Shown here: piece after piece, positions 26,101-32,938 of the stretch
Numbering within the stretch: position 1 is the stretch's first letter
Layout: each line of letters opens with the position of its first letter
Source: Paracyclopina nana
Lineage: Eukaryota > Arthropoda > Copepoda > Cyclopoida > Cyclopettidae
Reading direction: 5' to 3'
Length of the DNA stretch: 64,000 nucleotides
Assembly: GCA_019096065.1 (NCBI GenBank)
Contig: JAGUCH010000004.1
Coordinates: 6,944,001-7,008,000, forward strand
The notes under the pieces: model-generated
The model's database searches: none
Seen by the model: the letters and a program-made list of their open reading frames with translations, nothing else
Told to the model about the DNA's origin: nothing
Made by a program: the position numbers and the translations under genes

Positions 26101-27576
26101 CACACCGTTCTACAAGGAGGATCTAGAAAGGATTTTTGGAAAGCCCCTCGATCAAGTCAACCTGAAAGACATCATCAGGTCGGTCTTCATGAAAGGACCC
26201 ACGACAATGCATCCTTGTCCTGAATGTGGCAGCCCTGAGCACACGGAGGCCACGGAAGAATGTCAGCTGATCAGCAAAAGGTGTGCCTACCCGCCATGTC
26301 TGGAGAGCGGTGAAAACCTTGGCCATCTCATTGGAAACTGCCCCATGGTCATCACCCGATGTGAAAGCTGCGACCAGCTTGGACACAAACCAAGACACCA
26401 CAAGAAACCGGCAATGCTCTTGCGCCAAGAATTTTTGTGGGCATGCACCCTCCATCAGCAGGCGTTCGCCATCGTAGTCACTTCAGATGTCACTTTGCAG
26501 CGCTACGATCTCGAGGATGGCAAAGAAGGCCTTAGGTTCAAATGGACCAACAGAGCTTTGCCCGAAAATCTGCCTGCCAAGCCTTACAACGCTGCTTGAG
26601 GCGCTTTTCGGGGAGGGGGCAGAAGTTGGTGATCACCGTCTTCTTCCTCTCCAGATGCCGAAGCCTCCACCAGACGTCGATGCAAGACCGCAAGGATTGA
26701 GTGCTGGTCACGCAACCTCCACCTATATGTTTGATTTTTGTTTATGCATCTCATTACTAAGTTTACCGCCATCATTGAATAAAGCAGGCCTTTTTATAAA
26801 GTATCATATATTTTGCGATTATGGTCTTTATTGAGCCTTCCAAGTAGTATGAACAAGTGCAAGTGACTGAAGACATCATTGTGATTCATCGATAGCTTTG
26901 TCCACGCGTTCATCTCACCGAGTATTTGCTTACCTGCAAAGCAAAGATATCATGGCTATTATCACTTACCTCCCCCAATTGGAAATTGCTCACAATCCTA
27001 GAGTGGCTAGGATGAGCTGAAACTCCAGCCTTGAAATCCACGGAACTGCTCATTTTCAGCACAAAATATGAACCCCAGCAAGTTCCTAATGAAGTATTTT
27101 TAAGGTTAGAAAATCCAGCAAAGCTATTTAGTAATTACCAACTGATCCAAAAGTTTTGGCTCCCAACTTGACAGCTAAGGGTTTGATTTTTTCTTGCCAG
27201 TCAACTATGCCAGTTTTGTCCCACAAAGTTGTTCTTTCAATGAATGCCTTGATTTGTTCTGGCTGCATGCTGGATAAGTCCAAAATGGCCTCTCCTCTGA
27301 AGAAATCAGGCAACAGGACAAGGAATCCATTCTCAGCCAAAATGTCACAATTTTGTTTGGTCAACCCATAGTTGAAACCATGAATGTCATAATTCCAAAT
27401 TATGCATTTGCTTGAACCTTTCCCAGTGATATAAACGTCCAAACCACCCACCTTTTTGCAATAAACATAAGAAGTCATATACCAAAAATTGCATAGTTTA
27501 CCTTTTCTATGGTTCCTTTTGGAGTGTATTCAGTTGCAGGGAGAATTCCCCATGATTTCTCAGGGCAACAAGCCAT
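14124..27576 (-). CDS. CMBL: Carboxymethylenebutenolidase homologue (dienelactone hydrolase family), interrupted in an intron by a retrotransposon
   Basis: Minus-strand exons: 27576-27502, 27451-27139, 27085-26970 and 14372-14124. Joined, they give 250 aa, close to human CMBL (about 245). The protein opens MACCPEKSWGILPATEYTPK. The nucleophile motif GTCWGS (Cys) is formed across the second intron, the acid is expected in NDDPNVKQGG, and the catalytic His is in MTHGWTTRG, so the Cys-Asp-His triad is complete. This cytosolic alpha/beta hydrolase family cleaves dienelactones and related ester prodrugs. The last intron would be only 53 bp without the element (14373-14425) but now spans about 12.6 kb. 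Donor GTAAG and acceptor CTGTAG are both preserved, so the gene may still be functional if the element is spliced out or the allele is tolerated. Confidence 0.9.
14421..14425. repeat. 5-bp target site duplication, left copy
   Basis: CTTAC directly precedes the 5' LTR and is repeated at 26965-26969 directly after the 3' LTR. On the minus strand it reads GTAAG, the splice donor of the CMBL intron. Confidence 0.9.
14426..14763 (+). repeat. 5' LTR
   Basis: A 338-bp direct repeat starting TGGTGATCACC and ending GCTATTATCA. It contains AATAAA and TATAAA within about 20 bp of each other (near 14577-14600), usable as polyadenylation and TATA-like signals. It matches the 3' LTR base for base by eye. 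Confidence 0.95.
14769..14786 (+). other. Candidate primer-binding site
   Basis: TGGCGCCGGCAACGTGGG begins five bases after the 5' LTR. The leading TGG matches the complement of a tRNA CCA end, as in LTR element primer sites. I could not assign the tRNA. Confidence 0.6.
14878..18312 (+). CDS. gag: Retrotransposon Gag
   Basis: 1144 aa from the first ATG (14878; the frame is open a little further upstream but lacks an ATG). The amino-terminal half is Pro- and Ser-rich and probably disordered. Residues about 610-720 are a striking low-complexity stretch of alternating Ser/Asp and Lys runs. A capsid-like region follows at about 735-905 (KLENIKMPSFKIESEYFNF onward), typical of BEL/Pao Gag with a DUF1759-like fold. 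Three zinc knuckles lie at about 999-1065: CPLCQGEHQIPEC, CFRCMRGRHRRPNC and CSKCGSADHNSWLH. The last is CCHH rather than CCHC. The carboxyl end is a Gln-rich helix. The frame ends in TAA at 18310, directly after an A AAA AAC heptamer; pol begins 11 bp downstream in the -1 frame. Gag would form the cytoplasmic particle that packages the element RNA. Confidence 0.9.
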   Translation: MSEDTPNSSLRRSLRIKGLPPSAEREVITKLTAANQSGQHTPRLPSQAVNPRQLAYGNIEEWDFSFALADVTVQHRSTPSAKTPLPVIPEGNTPSGQLQRGLNLDGNHTSPSPSASEKGPAQVSPHITIIGGDDDSSSDNRPDTMADNQPPNQDRPNPDGPPPGGDKGKKKPPVVHSPNNADLAKAGYSQLTSLHKEASAQCRQLRSNIRSWESGTLAPCEQYIESSIAALQDAKKNLVAQHNLMYQYGNVCPEEYFRNKTSYDQEINAVSNLIVKLKGWAKSLKKGHTPEDGPGGKQPIKSVQQQMATAGSQKTPRPMPTYDPTSSADTSPSYASNFAKELSATEKKKRADQQPENTDLIVLDETYVDPHASTVGPSSKKSSKKKKKSKNKDNDGSTTDTSTPKPKSILRPENGNGPPAPHPENVSGQPAHRPGPLAPRPEAINVPPKDKPSPRPLPEETELEHTKKALREKAARLQLSLDKRESSQQVLGAIAALEANLVIYSQQWEELLDVCPDAAVNYDRYEFDFQAILKSAKEAVGLIITQENILSANMSKIVNPSLFKPNPNQKYKYSPSEAERIQYTREGAKLVWIPGTDMYRKAGSVPNEHGAGGGDPPSDPDSSDSSSDSSSSDDWDSGDRKKKKKRKDSSSSDDNGDRRKKKKSKKKSKKKKKKGSSSSDPSDSDGTFWNSDSSEDGEHHKKKKKKSRTPSETSSTRSSSSKSRPKHRAVKLENIKMPSFKIESEYFNFREKFKLFVHKEKQLGYPEKYIRLCEACEGGPGATFVSNQERNKRGYYRALKKLDREFYNKERLLDHATITLQNMPPIDIKKKDTIFTVREHLNVFMSHLRSCTRGKMTSGERQAYATMALQNISFTDNTRDHVITFLTGMGEKRFTIKLFDKWASSLMHHHYAAKPLVSVQTLSNPKPAAAAPMKKYEDYKPSFSKGNFSNFNKFAFSTTVADEEDDPTYQPSEGEEAAAINSVLFSVVGQDDQLTFLLCPLCQGEHQIPECQKFRNAADTDKYHLVKSSGACFRCMRGRHRRPNCNKKWTCSKCGSADHNSWLHKAMEELTRSRAGPSKEALARGEISTQSSAELLQQLKKQQQEMEEFKKQVAALSLQHNSKSVAATSTAVSPPQENSTQVKN
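18303..18309 (+). promoter_or_regulatory. Candidate -1 ribosomal frameshift site between gag and pol
   Basis: AAAAAAC is read in the gag frame as GTA AAA AAC TAA, that is A AAA AAC in X XXY YYZ form, immediately before the gag stop. A -1 slip gives AAA AAA CTA ATC CAT AGG CAC ATG, which is open into pol. A possible stem (ACATGGC at 18322-18328 with GCCATGT at 18349-18355) follows 12 nt after the heptamer. Confidence 0.7.
18324..22889 (+). CDS. pol: Retrotransposon Pol polyprotein (protease, reverse transcriptase, RNase H, integrase)
   Basis: 1521 aa from the ATG at 18324. Domains in order: aspartic protease with the DTGS active site at about residue 102; reverse transcriptase about 390-560, including SVPFGTTAAP and the catalytic YVDD near 514; a Pao-type linker; RNase H about 700-840 (FTDASD, LWTDSSVVLTWM); integrase zinc region with paired His and Cys about 1043-1085; integrase core with Asp in SLDYAGPF, Asp in SDQG and Glu in GLAEAAIKNWK (a DDE triad); then a carboxyl-terminal DUF5641-like module and an acidic tail. 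All catalytic signatures are present and no stop interrupts the frame, so it could be active. It probably is made as a Gag-Pol fusion by -1 frameshifting at 18303-18309; reinitiation at the ATG is the alternative. Confidence 0.93.
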   Translation: MANASKRVSHVAISESGTKFQRECQSISAGPKDKVTVLLNNVLLITQSLQLAKTSALVSSTLFGCEQSLLPTAQKVLFPIVPVKLSNPDCPEKQLIVNAFQDTGSELTFVTERVQKELGLSGTKDNQTLQFVGANAKVKSLKVIVNITTLTPGQSPSQYSVQANTLAQLQPDMKLPPVQLLQQHYPYLKQCEFAAFAHGAPEMLVGQDNFDLICSLKTIMGPNQTDPVLQYTRLGPTVHYAEKPFMKKVYSAIAKSCSEKCDHEGPYEALKVLYELEKYPEDFKKPMSVSEKRAMDILAQTVRLPDGSYEVPSLWKAEEPNFQSNYNEVLLDTQKLETRLKKSNPQAYDKASAEVKQWLDLGFIRKLDPNQEQVNAKHCRFLNWLFVNRLDKPSMPVRIVFDGTRKSSDGKSLNDALMAGPKLQTECYDIVLLARENPVCFTADISKMYLRFKLKPCDRKYHRFIWQDDTYEFISVPFGTTAAPCMAIYCLQKHAEQYKDSMPKAYDIIKRSLYVDDLITSVESKEEFQEISVQLLEIMDAARLPLRKWTCSDPTALEHINPEWRASKYHLKEEDSDTTKALGMVLEQSDDTIIFQKPSYEPFANEPLTLRAMVKYAPRLFDIIGLINPVMLPAKLLIQATCALRPIFNTTWDTNLEQINSEEVKEILKRWMAFVDDLEDVKDFKIQRAVRQKQATKRYIHVFTDASDVAYAAAAYLVCHYLDEEPTSHLITSRMKLCPLSATRSIPEKELLGTVLGARMAKHLYKLYSNIDDVFLWTDSSVVLTWMVKPARTWKQFVGSRVSEIFELTHQWQWRHVKGTENPSDKATRGVKASELASDELWFHGPSFILKKPEEFPENNITLTDDDRAYTEATMKKSLINWTVEAKFVKAGENIIPEHLQVTKDMRARWKHWRKMENFHLDIVKYPYSKMITKLAFLYRWRNKALNKKNVVIGDRLPSPLEKRYAESFLMGIFQQKEHAEELDFLYRNKKWPKISKLASLNIFIGKEGDLRMRGRTYRGEPTWIGRNRLVVPDCLAVQVCNHVHENLGHGYGPVTMLSALQMRYYVRGAKGIFESLTRSCWLCTIAKAKIVRQVMAPLPTNYLLPATEMFPFRRVSLDYAGPFSVKFGRGNWKVWVLIALCQDTKAIHAEVTPDMSAFALKNALDRMTSRTGVPQQIRSDQGAGLKRIRMEIKNNPRHTELVQMLDNMDWAEIRKVAMDIGVQEWRLAPPYAPNCNGLAEAAIKNWKRAFYKIVGEELLSYDEFQTLTKRAESMVNSRPIGMVDGHILTPNHFLTRGPGGELMPSIDPKDIETLPKRYETTERCLHHLWEFYVQGWLHRIQKLPKWRDFVRSLKVHDPVVIVDPRKFAKRNNWKLGVVEKVYTNADGLVRRVIVRYAVTMKDKNGQEYVSFHYKERPIQFLIPLPILEEEDQAGLEPPIKIRKSILLQEPLPGELPFDGPPTETIKPSEIVDDWDDDEPLEEDDEPEKSLFIHQPQNLDFIHGPIASRTRAQRRTPQPRP
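22890..23407 (+). promoter_or_regulatory. pol-ORF3 spacer, possible internal promoter or splice acceptor
   Basis: A 518-bp non-coding spacer. It contains a perfect CRE-type palindrome TGACGTCA at 22983-22990 and a pyrimidine-rich acceptor-like TTTTCAG ending at 23119. Either could serve expression of ORF3 (internal transcription start or a spliced subgenomic RNA). No experiment supports either from sequence alone. Confidence 0.4.
23408..26599 (+). CDS. Retrotransposon ORF3: exonuclease-like region plus zinc knuckles, function unknown
   Basis: 1063 aa from ATG 23408, occupying the position where some LTR elements carry env. It has no signal peptide or membrane segment, so it does not look like an envelope protein. 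Residues 1-130 are Ser- and Pro-rich and basic (KRQKVSQSS resembles a nuclear localisation signal). Residues about 565-800 resemble a DEDD 3'-5' exonuclease fold: FDIES (motif I-like), IIKVGFSVAGEPRLRALGI, then YADMTLL. The second acidic position falls on Glu, and the last motif (PYALWVLYSI) lacks the usual Asp, so activity may be reduced or lost. Residues about 937-998 hold three Cys/His knuckles (CPECGSPEH, a longer CX4C form, CESCDQLGHKPRHH). I infer a nucleic-acid-binding accessory protein. Exonuclease homology rests on motif pattern only. Confidence 0.65.
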   Translation: MSESKDKRGREASRSPSPTPGTSGKAMSHREKVGSSRAVISAPMTPLMETDESSNDSVQIVASKRQKVSQSSVECLGEAGPRPGAFYGGNVVIRKAKSSQNLLVKGERKPTPFPTMSTVMKASSLRAAAKIPLLHLPSDTDSDASIAHRPPIAATPPPVQEWNELALPIKRRPPLAQRLTIKPLGNDLRTKLQASRPLTHPGQPDLRLILHRKKNAPSNRTVIFSGSLGDRQLRDAPVERERQYMQNLLDVQHVIFFDEAMAMEERRLHDLYCRGTTAFLAAADTYGPREEGEGLARSRKALQYIFRDIYRLVGLARGQPPIGVMSAAHPDLYFKILEFFQDELADWSPPRLPDEVLLDTRIACNKTLDRYTFLVKRAHDVMLVCTKNAPEDPDEVATSELARAVVEQADRQNPQAEYPMFLHIMEQMTRENADQLQGFLASAMYPTEEMLNPPDNPEDNIETLLYTQIPLNPTNLIEGVHVCPRTQHLLDTNTVFRTQKKYVFPLSAKCEVEPCKMDQSKWTYKDLNPMEFTDQLWGNYQARLASIEAELGKGRFDCRLDGKNPEIYVFDIESTEQEWEEFITLSGFIEDTAIYPICSIAFNAWCPSAYETFANTKNETENAFTAFKMATVTGKILMIQCNYLGEKRKLVGKPIPDEIAAILESNDIIKVGFSVAGEPRLRALGIRMQNYADMTLLTVLAFPQSDHTGQPKSPHNVQNSLAFAAYKMKCPVVPFTKLVSKPGKPDANRGRPAYTNMVIDLEAADFARCYDKWTKEMKAYNRVQVFLPLGLTFGLTTAYMRQHSIDSRANSVPYALWVLYSIEGFPRYGDWKKREAAFTAVPFGLGQPFGPTGSVDITKPNLLTSNARPYTKFLHQGPAIIKPIMNLSRKMALDPHGLTPFYKEDLERIFGKPLDQVNLKDIIRSVFMKGPTTMHPCPECGSPEHTEATEECQLISKRCAYPPCLESGENLGHLIGNCPMVITRCESCDQLGHKPRHHKKPAMLLRQEFLWACTLHQQAFAIVVTSDVTLQRYDLEDGKEGLRFKWTNRALPENLPAKPYNAA
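26610..26626 (+). other. Polypurine tract
   Basis: GGGGAGGGGGCAGAAGT directly abuts the 3' LTR and is the expected plus-strand primer site. Confidence 0.8.
26627..26964 (+). repeat. 3' LTR
   Basis: Second copy of the 338-bp LTR, identical by eye to the copy at 14426-14763, followed by the CTTAC duplication at 26965-26969 and then the CMBL exon ending at 26970. Confidence 0.95.
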
Positions 27577-28299
27577 TTAAAAGTTGTTATACTTTGTTCT
27601 TGGCAAAGTACACTGCCAGAGTAATCCAGCTTTGCATGCAGTTATATAATGTATACAAGATAAGTCATGGAAGCTACCTTTGTGGGGTCATTGTGTACAC
27701 AGTCACAAAACCTGCTTTGTTTCTGATGCAAGTGTATTTTTCACCTATTTTTAGATTTGGAACCTTAAGACTGAGTTAGAGAATTCCAATACAATGCATT
27801 CATATTGATTAAGCTATCTCCATTACCTTCTTGTACCAGTTTGTCAGCAAATATAATTGCTTATTTTTTGGAATACTGCTATTTTTGTGCCTACCAAGTT
27901 AAAAAGTAGCATAATCTATTTTCAATAATCTGGCCAGTTACTTGACTATGTAGATTTCATAGAATTAATAAAGCCAAATCAAAGTACCCTGCAATATTGG
28001 TTTAGTAAAAAATATTGCATTTTAATATGCATGAATATTGGTACTTGAAATATGTTATGTCATTTTCCACTACTCCTATGCACACCATTATTGCTTATGA
28101 GAGTGAATAATAAATATTGTGTATTGGCAAAGCCCTCAGACCCGTCACCCAAAGAAACATAAAGTACCCAGTTACAAATTACCAGCTGCTTTTTCCTTGT
28201 GGCAAAATATGTTTTCGTTGAATCAGATTTAATTGGACTTGGCTTGAATGTTTTTCGGCCTTTAATTAGTGGTGAGGTAACCATTGTGAAAGTAAGACA
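27577..28299. other. Intergenic between CMBL and the receptor pair
   Basis: AT-rich sequence that should hold the divergent promoters of CMBL (minus) and the first ionotropic-receptor-like gene (plus). I see no repeat, RNA gene or convincing exon. Confidence 0.4.
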
Positions 28300-30102
28300 A
28301 TGAATTGTTTTGTCCTCTTTCTGCTGGCTAACTTTCAAATTGGAGCTACTGAAAATTCCCTTTATAAAGATTTGGCTAAATTTTGTGGCTTAAATGGTTT
28401 TACATTTGTTACATACTTTGGAAAACATTTGCCAAAGGATATTCCTGTTTGGAACTCAGCTCTTGGAATAAGAACAAGAATTGTAATGGATGCCATAGAG
28501 CTAAAAAAAGATCCTGTGGATACATTAGCTGTGTTTTACCAATCAAACTCCACAATGATGTTTGACTTGCTTCAAATGATTCATAAAGTCAAAATTTTGA
28601 GGTCAATTATGATTATTGAAGAAAGCTTTGAAGCTCAGCTGATTGAATCAGCATCTGCTCTGTCTCAGAACTTGTTTTTCTATGTCATAACCACATCAAA
28701 AGGAGTCATAAAGAGTAAAAAGAAAATAATGACCATCAAAGGTGCAAGCAATGTTATATCAAATGATTTGGAGTTTAATGAGTATGGTGGAATAAGTAGC
28801 AATTTTGACTTAAAAGGAATGCTGATTGTTGCAACATCTCTGTCATGGGCTCCATTCATTGAAATAAAAAATTGCAACAGAGTTGGACGAGGCTGCCAAA
28901 CAAAAGGCCTTTTAGTGGACATAATGAATATCTGGGCTAAAGATTTCAACTTCACATGGGACATTCAGGCTGATGTCAATAATTCATGGGGGCATTTGCC
29001 TGTTTCAGGTAAGACCACAAGATGAAAGTGGCATTATCAATGGTTACAAGTGCATTTTCTTAAAAGGTCCCTACAACTTATCTGGAGAATGGAAAGGAGT
29101 CATGGGTGATGTTGTTACAGGCCTGTATCCAATGAGCCTATGCCCATGGGAATGGTTCTTAGAAAGAGATCCCCTTTTGGACTTTGTGCATGTCACAAAG
29201 AATAGCCTGATTTTGGTTCTTCTTCCCATGCCATATGATTTTGATCCTGGACTATTCATAAGACCTTTTACAGCAGATGCCTGGCTTGGAGCAGGAATAA
29301 TGTTGTTGCTTGGTGCAGGCTTTCTTTATTTGCCTTACTTATTTTTTCAATTTGATGATGAACAAGTGTCAAAAAGAATCATCACTGTATCTTGCTGGTT
29401 GCTCTATATTCTCATTAATGCCTATTATGGAGGAGCCCTGACAATGTTTTTTGTCAGTGAAAATACTTTGCCATTCACTTCACTCAGAGATGTGCTTCAG
29501 TCATTTCCTGATTGGACCTTGATATATCAGGAGGGAAATGATGCTTACTTTCAAATCCCTGCAGATCAGGTAAACAATTACTCTCATGAATCAATGTTAT
29601 CCACCTATATGGATGAACATGTTTTTTGAATTGACAGGGGGATTTAGACTATAAAAGATTCTGGGATGTTGCCTCAAAAAGTCCTGAGAAATATTCTGTG
29701 CCAAGTGTAGAAGCAGGACTTGAAAAGTTGCAAGGTGGCAAGGTCATATTTTATGTGATTAAAGGCATGCTGACAGGTGCTTTTAAAGAAAACCCCAAGA
29801 CTTTCCCTCCTGTGAAGACATTTGGAGAAACAAGGGTTACTTTTACCAACATCCTGTTTGCAAAGAATTCACCACTGACCCCAATTTTTCGCCAAGCTGT
29901 TACAAAAACATTTGAAAGAGGGCAATTTGAAAGATTGTCACTGCAATGGGAAGGTGGAAAATTACCTGCTTCAGCTGGAGCTGATTTGATGGTTCTAAGT
30001 GCTGGTCAAGTTTTCCTTATTTTTGGAATTTTGGTTACAGCAATGTTTGCCTCTTTAGCATGCTTTGTCTTAGAGCTTGTGCATTTTAGATTGACCAAAT
30101 AA
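28300..30102 (+). CDS. Ionotropic-receptor-like protein, copy 1
   Basis: Exons 28300-29008, 29067-29569 and 29638-30102 give 558 aa. The start MNCFVLFLLANFQ looks like a signal peptide. A ligand-binding S1-like region runs from about ATSLSWAPFIEIKNC to DFVHVTKN. A membrane segment follows (LGAGIMLLLGAGFLYLPYLF), then a pore/M3-like segment around YYGGALTMFF, an S2-like region, and a last membrane segment near the end (GQVFLIFGILVTAMFASLAC). This is the iGluR/IR layout. The amino-terminal domain is short, as in arthropod ionotropic receptors, which detect chemicals at the sensory membrane or act as divergent glutamate-receptor relatives. Ligand residues cannot be assigned with confidence. It is a tandem paralogue of the next gene but has one extra intron at SG|PYN. 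Confidence 0.75.
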
Positions 30103-30212
30103 AGAAACAAGCATGAATGATTTAGCACTATTTGGCATGCCATTTAGATAACAGTTACCAAACATCTGCATTAAGAGTAGAGAGGCATCAGTTTGTAACA
30201 TAGATATCAGCC

Positions 30213-31960
30213 ATGCAAGTGACACTGATAATTTTTAACTTAATCATAGCCTACCTTGAAGTAATCAAAGGTTGTGACATATACAAAGAGTTAATTCAAT
30301 TTTGTGCTGACAATGGGAACAAGTATGTGACTGTTCAAGCAGCTCCTAATTCCATAAAGAAATTCAAACTAACCTCAAAGGTGGGGATTCAGTCTAGATT
30401 TTTGGAAAATGTAAATGAAGACATCAAACATCTTAGAAACCAAGACACAATCATAATTTTTTTGAAACCACCAATTATGAATGAATACTTGAATGCAATT
30501 TTCTTGCATAAAAACCTCAAGACAATTGTTGTTATTGAAAAGACAGACTTACCAGATCTTCTTAAGACAGCTTCAAAATTGTCTCAGAACTTGTTCATCT
30601 ATGTCTTTGTGACCTTAAATAGCTGTATATCAGCAAAAAATAAATTGCTGACCATAAAGGGGTCAAGCAAAGTTGTCTTGAACACTGTGAGTCTCAAAGA
30701 AAATGGCCTGGAGAAACTTAACATTGACCTTCAAGGATTAGAAATTGTAGCAACATCTCTGTCATGGCCTCCTTACATAGAAATAACTAAATGCAAGCCA
30801 TCTGGAAGAGGCTGTTCCTTCAAGGGACTGTTAGTTGATTTGATGGACTCATGGGCCAAATTGTATAACTTCTCATGGGATATCTATGCAGATGTCAATA
30901 ACAACTGGGGCGTCACTCCTGTCTCAGGTCCTTACAACTTGTCTGGGGAATGGAAAGGAGTCATGGGTGATGTTATAACTGGCTTGTACCCAATTAGCTT
31001 GAACTCATGGAACATGTTCATTGAGAGAGATCCCCTCATGGACTATGTCCCAGCAATGAGAGATTACAACATTTTGGCCATAAGTCCCAAAACACCAGAA
31101 GTTGATTCTGGCTTATTCACAAGACCCTTTCAGAATGACACTTGGCAAGGTATTGGGATAATGGTGGGACTTGGATTCATCTTCATTTTCATGACTTGGT
31201 TTTTTGAGCAAGACTCAGATTGGAGGGACTCAAAAAAGATTGCAATAACTTCATATTGGTTTCTTTTTGTTATCATCCAAGCCTATTATTCCGGGGCACT
31301 TACAATGTTTTTCATCAGTGACATTACTCTACCATTCAACACAATTGAGGATGTATTGAATGCATTTCCGGAATGGAAATTAGTTTTTCAATATGGAAAT
31401 GAGGCTCTATTTCAGCTAAGGGCAACTCAGGTAAGCAAAAGAATTTTTGTGTAATTTTTGAATAATTGATTTAGAAAATTAAGGGTGAGCCTACATATTT
31501 GAAATACTGGACTGCAGTCATGAATAAGCCAACTGAGTACATTGTGGAAGATGTTGAGGAAGGGCTTGCAAAGTTGTATGGCAGTCAGACTGTGTTTTTT
31601 GTGGTTGGGGCCATGTTGAAAGGGTACTACAAAGAAAATCCCACAGTGCCTGTAATGATCAAGACTTTTGGATCATCCAAGACAACATTCACATACCTAA
31701 TATTGACCAAGGACTCCCCACTAACCTCAGTCTTTTACCATGCAGTGACACAAACTTTTGAAAAAGGGGAGTATGAAAGGTTGGCATTAAAATGGCAGGG
31801 AAGAAAAGTTCTAAGCTCTGCGGTTGTGGAAGAAACAATTTTAACACCAGGACAAGTTTTCTTGGTGTTTGGCATTTTATTGGTTTCCTTTGCTTTATCT
31901 ATTCTTTGCCTCCTATTAGAACATGTGTATAAAAATTATTTCAAGGATAATAAGGTGTGA
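30213..31960 (+). CDS. Ionotropic-receptor-like protein, copy 2
   Basis: Exons 30213-31430 and 31475-31960 give 567 aa. It shares with copy 1 the signal-like start, the block ATSLSWPPYIEI, the junction PVSGPYNLSGEWKGVMGD, the YYSGALTMFFISD pore/M3 region and the final membrane segment (GQVFLVFGILLVSFALSILC). The intron after the ATQ/ADQ position is shared; the intron inside PVSG|PYN of copy 1 is absent here. It lies 110 bp downstream of copy 1 on the same strand, consistent with local duplication. The role as a chemosensory or modulatory channel subunit is inferred from family resemblance. Confidence 0.75.
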
Positions 31961-32938
31961 AACATTACTAACTTATCAATTTAGTGAATATTGTAATGGC
32001 AAAAAATAAATACTATAATGTCTAAAAATATTATACCATTGAGATGTCGAGAAGAAGCAATATAGGTATATTTACTAAATTTGAAAATACATTTGCACTG
32101 GAGCAAGAAGCATATTTTCATAAAATCAGGCTCTGCGATGAATAAAAACCTATGAACTTTGATTTCTCATGAAAGCTTAATTCGAAAAAAAAAAATTTGT
32201 TCCCGAAGGACTTAAGGAAAGCATTCACAGAATTTTCAATAATCACTCTAGTGGCACTGAGATCTTTTTGAAAAATCTCATGGACCATCTTGAGGGGCTA
32301 CCCCTAGATAGTAACAATGCCGAAGTGTCTTGACCATGGGCCCCTGGGAGGGCACATTGACTTGGCAAAGGACCTAACCCAAACTACTTACAACACCCAA
32401 TAATTATATATTTTCTGAAAGCTTATGTCCGAAGGATCCAATTGGTGATAAAATAAAAATCCTGGGCCTAGCACTTCCAATAGCATAAAAAAATTTTAAA
32501 AACGTTTTGCGCAAAAACGGCTCATTTTTTGGGGATAGTCAGCTTCATTGACCCCCACTAAAATTCAAAAATAAAACTTAAATTACTTCAAACTAAAATG
32601 GCTAAGATGAACAGGATCCGTGATATAGCTATGCTAACAGTTGATTGCTGCCAACTTGATTAATTTTGTATAATAAGTTTGGCAGCAAATATCTCATTTT
32701 GAGTACATTTTACAGACTTACAAAATGATTTAGTTGCGTCGTTATGTTAGCTGAAAAGGCCTCTCCAAATCAGGTAATCAGTCTATTTTTAAAGTTAAGT
32801 CTTAAAATGTCTTACAAGAGCGGATAGGATGAGGCATTTGCTCCATTTCTTGAGAATTGAGCTCAAAAGCAAAGAAGGCAGATTTTGTGACAGATCACAG
32901 CTCAATTGAGATAGTATATTTTACATGATGATAAAATA
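31961..32938. other. Intergenic, no gene seen
   Basis: Lies between convergent genes (receptor copy 2 plus, brainiac minus). AT-rich, with AATAAA sites for both neighbours (for example near 32006) and a ten-base A run near 32190. No exon or repeat family was recognised. Confidence 0.4.

Larger units (their letters stand above)
14426..26964 (+). mobile_element. Complete BEL/Pao-type LTR retrotransposon, 12.5 kb, with an extra ORF
   Basis: Bounded by two identical 338-bp LTRs (14426-14763, 26627-26964), both TG...CA, and flanked by the 5-bp duplication CTTAC. Order: 5' LTR, primer-binding site, gag (14878-18312), pol (18324-22889; protease, reverse transcriptase, RNase H, integrase), a 518-bp spacer, ORF3 (23408-26599), polypurine tract, 3' LTR. 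Pol domain order and Pao-type protease and integrase features place it in BEL/Pao (LTR retrotransposons, family Belpaoviridae). The three ORFs are long and uninterrupted, and the LTRs show no difference I can see, so insertion is recent. The coding part is GC-richer than the surrounding host genes. It lies antisense within the CMBL intron. Confidence 0.95.

Noticed and set aside
23408..26599. ORF3 as a retroviral-type envelope gene
   Set aside because: It has the env position but no signal peptide, no membrane anchor and no fusion-like hydrophobic segment.
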